Shown here piece by piece: positions 5,690 through 6,656 of a DNA stretch of 6,656 bases. The first letter of the stretch is position 1. Each line of letters starts with the position of its first letter. The DNA is taken from positions 1 through 6,656 of the forward strand of contig CAMAHZ010000072.1 in assembly GCA_945834965.1 (NCBI GenBank), given 5' to 3'. This DNA is from an uncultured Clostridia bacterium (lineage in GTDB: Bacteria > Bacillota > Clostridia > Christensenellales > Borkfalkiaceae). The notes under the pieces are model-generated. The model searched no databases and was not told the origin of the DNA. It saw only the letters and a program-made list of their open reading frames with translations. Made by a program: the position numbers and the translations under genes.

Positions 5690-6656
5690 ATGAAACTTAT
5701 GATTGTAGGCGGTACGGGGCTTTTAGGTCACGAAGCCGCTAACGTGGCGTTAGAAAGGGGGTACGAAGTAACTTCGCTCGCCATACCCGACGTGCCTATG
5801 GACGGTTGGTATCCCGAACAGATAAAAAGAATTGAAGGCGACGTGTTCGAGCTTACTCAAAAAGAGCTTGCAGAAATTTTTGAAGGCTACGACGCAATGA
5901 TTTACGCAGTAGGTCCCGACGACAGAATTACCCCTGCCGAGCCTGCGTATGAGTTTTTCAAGCTTAGGCTTGTCGACCATTGCGCAAAGGTGTTCCGTGC
6001 GGCAAGGGACGCAGGCATTAAAAAGGCGGCTGTATGCAGCTCGTACTTTCTGTACTTCGACAGGAAGTTCCCCGAAAAGAAGCTCGCGGAAATTCACCCC
6101 TATATCCGCGTAAGAAAGGAACAGGCGGAAGTTTTGTTAAGGGAAGCGGTAGAAGAAAGGGACGGCTTGCCCAAGCTTGACGTGTGCATAATGGAACTGC
6201 CCTACATCTTCGGCACCTGCCCCCACAGACAGCCGTTATGGCGTGCCGTGTTCTTGGATAATTTCGTAAACGGCAAAAAGACGATTATGTTCCCCAAGGG
6301 CGGCTCGGTTATGACGACTACAAGGCACATAGGCGAAGCGCTCGTCGGCGCAATAGAGTACGGCAAGGGCGGCGCAAGCTACGCAATCGGCGACGAAAAT
6401 CACGACTTTAATTGGATGCTCGACAATATGCTTATCGGCATACAGGGCAAGCCCAGAAAGATATGGAATCCGCCCCGCAAGCTGTGCGCAATGGGGGCAA
6501 ATATGATGGCTAAGTCGGATAGGAAAAAGGGGCTTTATCACGGGCTTGACTACAAGCACGTTATGCTCGATATCCAGACCGATTACTTCTACTACCCCGA
6601 AGAAGAAATTGCCGCAACCTACGAAGAGTTGCACATCGGCCGCGGCGGAGTGGAAG
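5690..6656 (+). CDS. NAD(P)-binding SDR / epimerase-dehydratase-like protein, 3' partial
   Basis: The frame opens at ATG 5690 and is still open at the window end, so 322 codons are visible and the C-terminus is missing. The N-terminal MKLMIVGGTGLLG gives the Rossmann dinucleotide-binding motif GXXGXXG (G7, G10, G13) at the position expected for extended or atypical short-chain dehydrogenases. Further family-like segments are the strand GYDAMIYAVGP (66-76), KAAVCSSY (112-119), and ELPYIFG (169-175), which takes the place of the usual RP-x-x-YG segment. At the active-site helix the sequence is Y138-IRV-R142-K143, so the lysine of YXXXK is replaced by arginine, with a lysine one residue later. 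That suggests an atypical SDR (binding or reductase-like role) rather than a classic sugar epimerase; the substrate is unknown. There is no signal peptide, so it is probably cytoplasmic. The start is supported by the motif distance and a weak GGA nine bases upstream. It is transcribed divergently from clpB with its own promoter candidate. Confidence 0.85.
   Translation, partial: MKLMIVGGTGLLGHEAANVALERGYEVTSLAIPDVPMDGWYPEQIKRIEGDVFELTQKELAEIFEGYDAMIYAVGPDDRITPAEPAYEFFKLRLVDHCAKVFRAARDAGIKKAAVCSSYFLYFDRKFPEKKLAEIHPYIRVRKEQAEVLLREAVEERDGLPKLDVCIMELPYIFGTCPHRQPLWRAVFLDNFVNGKKTIMFPKGGSVMTTTRHIGEALVGAIEYGKGGASYAIGDENHDFNWMLDNMLIGIQGKPRKIWNPPRKLCAMGANMMAKSDRKKGLYHGLDYKHVMLDIQTDYFYYPEEEIAATYEELHIGRGGVE

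Noticed and set aside
5750..6634. Minus-strand frames opposite the SDR gene (5750-6097 and 6236-6634)
   Set aside because: They are antisense to a continuous rightward frame with an intact Rossmann motif and carry no motif or start signal of their own.
1..6656. CRISPR arrays, tRNA, rRNA, insertion sequences, toxin-antitoxin or phage genes
   Set aside because: I found no regularly spaced repeats, no tRNA-like arms, no transposase motifs and no terminal inverted repeats anywhere in the window.

Overview
The window looks like a chromosomal segment of a low-to-medium-GC Gram-positive bacterium, probably an uncultured Clostridia-type Firmicute. This rests on the purine-rich ribosome binding sites (AAGGAGGT, AAGGAA), AT-rich -10/-35 type promoters and the character of the proteins. 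It is an inference from style, not a phylogenetic placement. I see no mobile element, CRISPR array, rRNA or tRNA.

Layout. (1) Positions 1-2594 hold a rightward operon: a PlsC-type acyltransferase fused to a zinc ribbon and an unrecognised C-terminal domain (57-1349), followed by two small membrane proteins (1354-1965 and 1962-2594) that look like diverged tandem copies of each other. The genes are separated by 4 bp or overlap by 4 bp, and a promoter-like sequence sits just before the first one. (2) A perfect 15-bp hairpin at 2613-2645 lies between this operon and the leftward genes and probably terminates transcription from both sides. (3) On the minus strand is clpB (2874-5444), a complete, standard-length protein disaggregase. 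Downstream of it, before the hairpin, is a 46-codon reading frame (2672-2812) with its own TATAAT-like promoter element. (4) Positions 5445-5689 form a divergent intergenic region with separate promoter candidates for clpB and for a rightward gene. (5) From 5690 to the window end runs an NAD(P)-binding SDR / epimerase-like protein, open at its 3' end; 322 codons are visible.

How they work together: ClpB is a general stress chaperone with no evident functional link to its neighbours. The acyltransferase and the two two-helix membrane proteins are probably co-transcribed and plausibly all act at the cytoplasmic membrane, but no specific pathway can be named. Most of the window is ordinary. The best candidates for new biology are the paralogous membrane-protein pair coupled to the zinc-ribbon acyltransferase, the small protein downstream of clpB, and the SDR whose active-site lysine position appears to be arginine.
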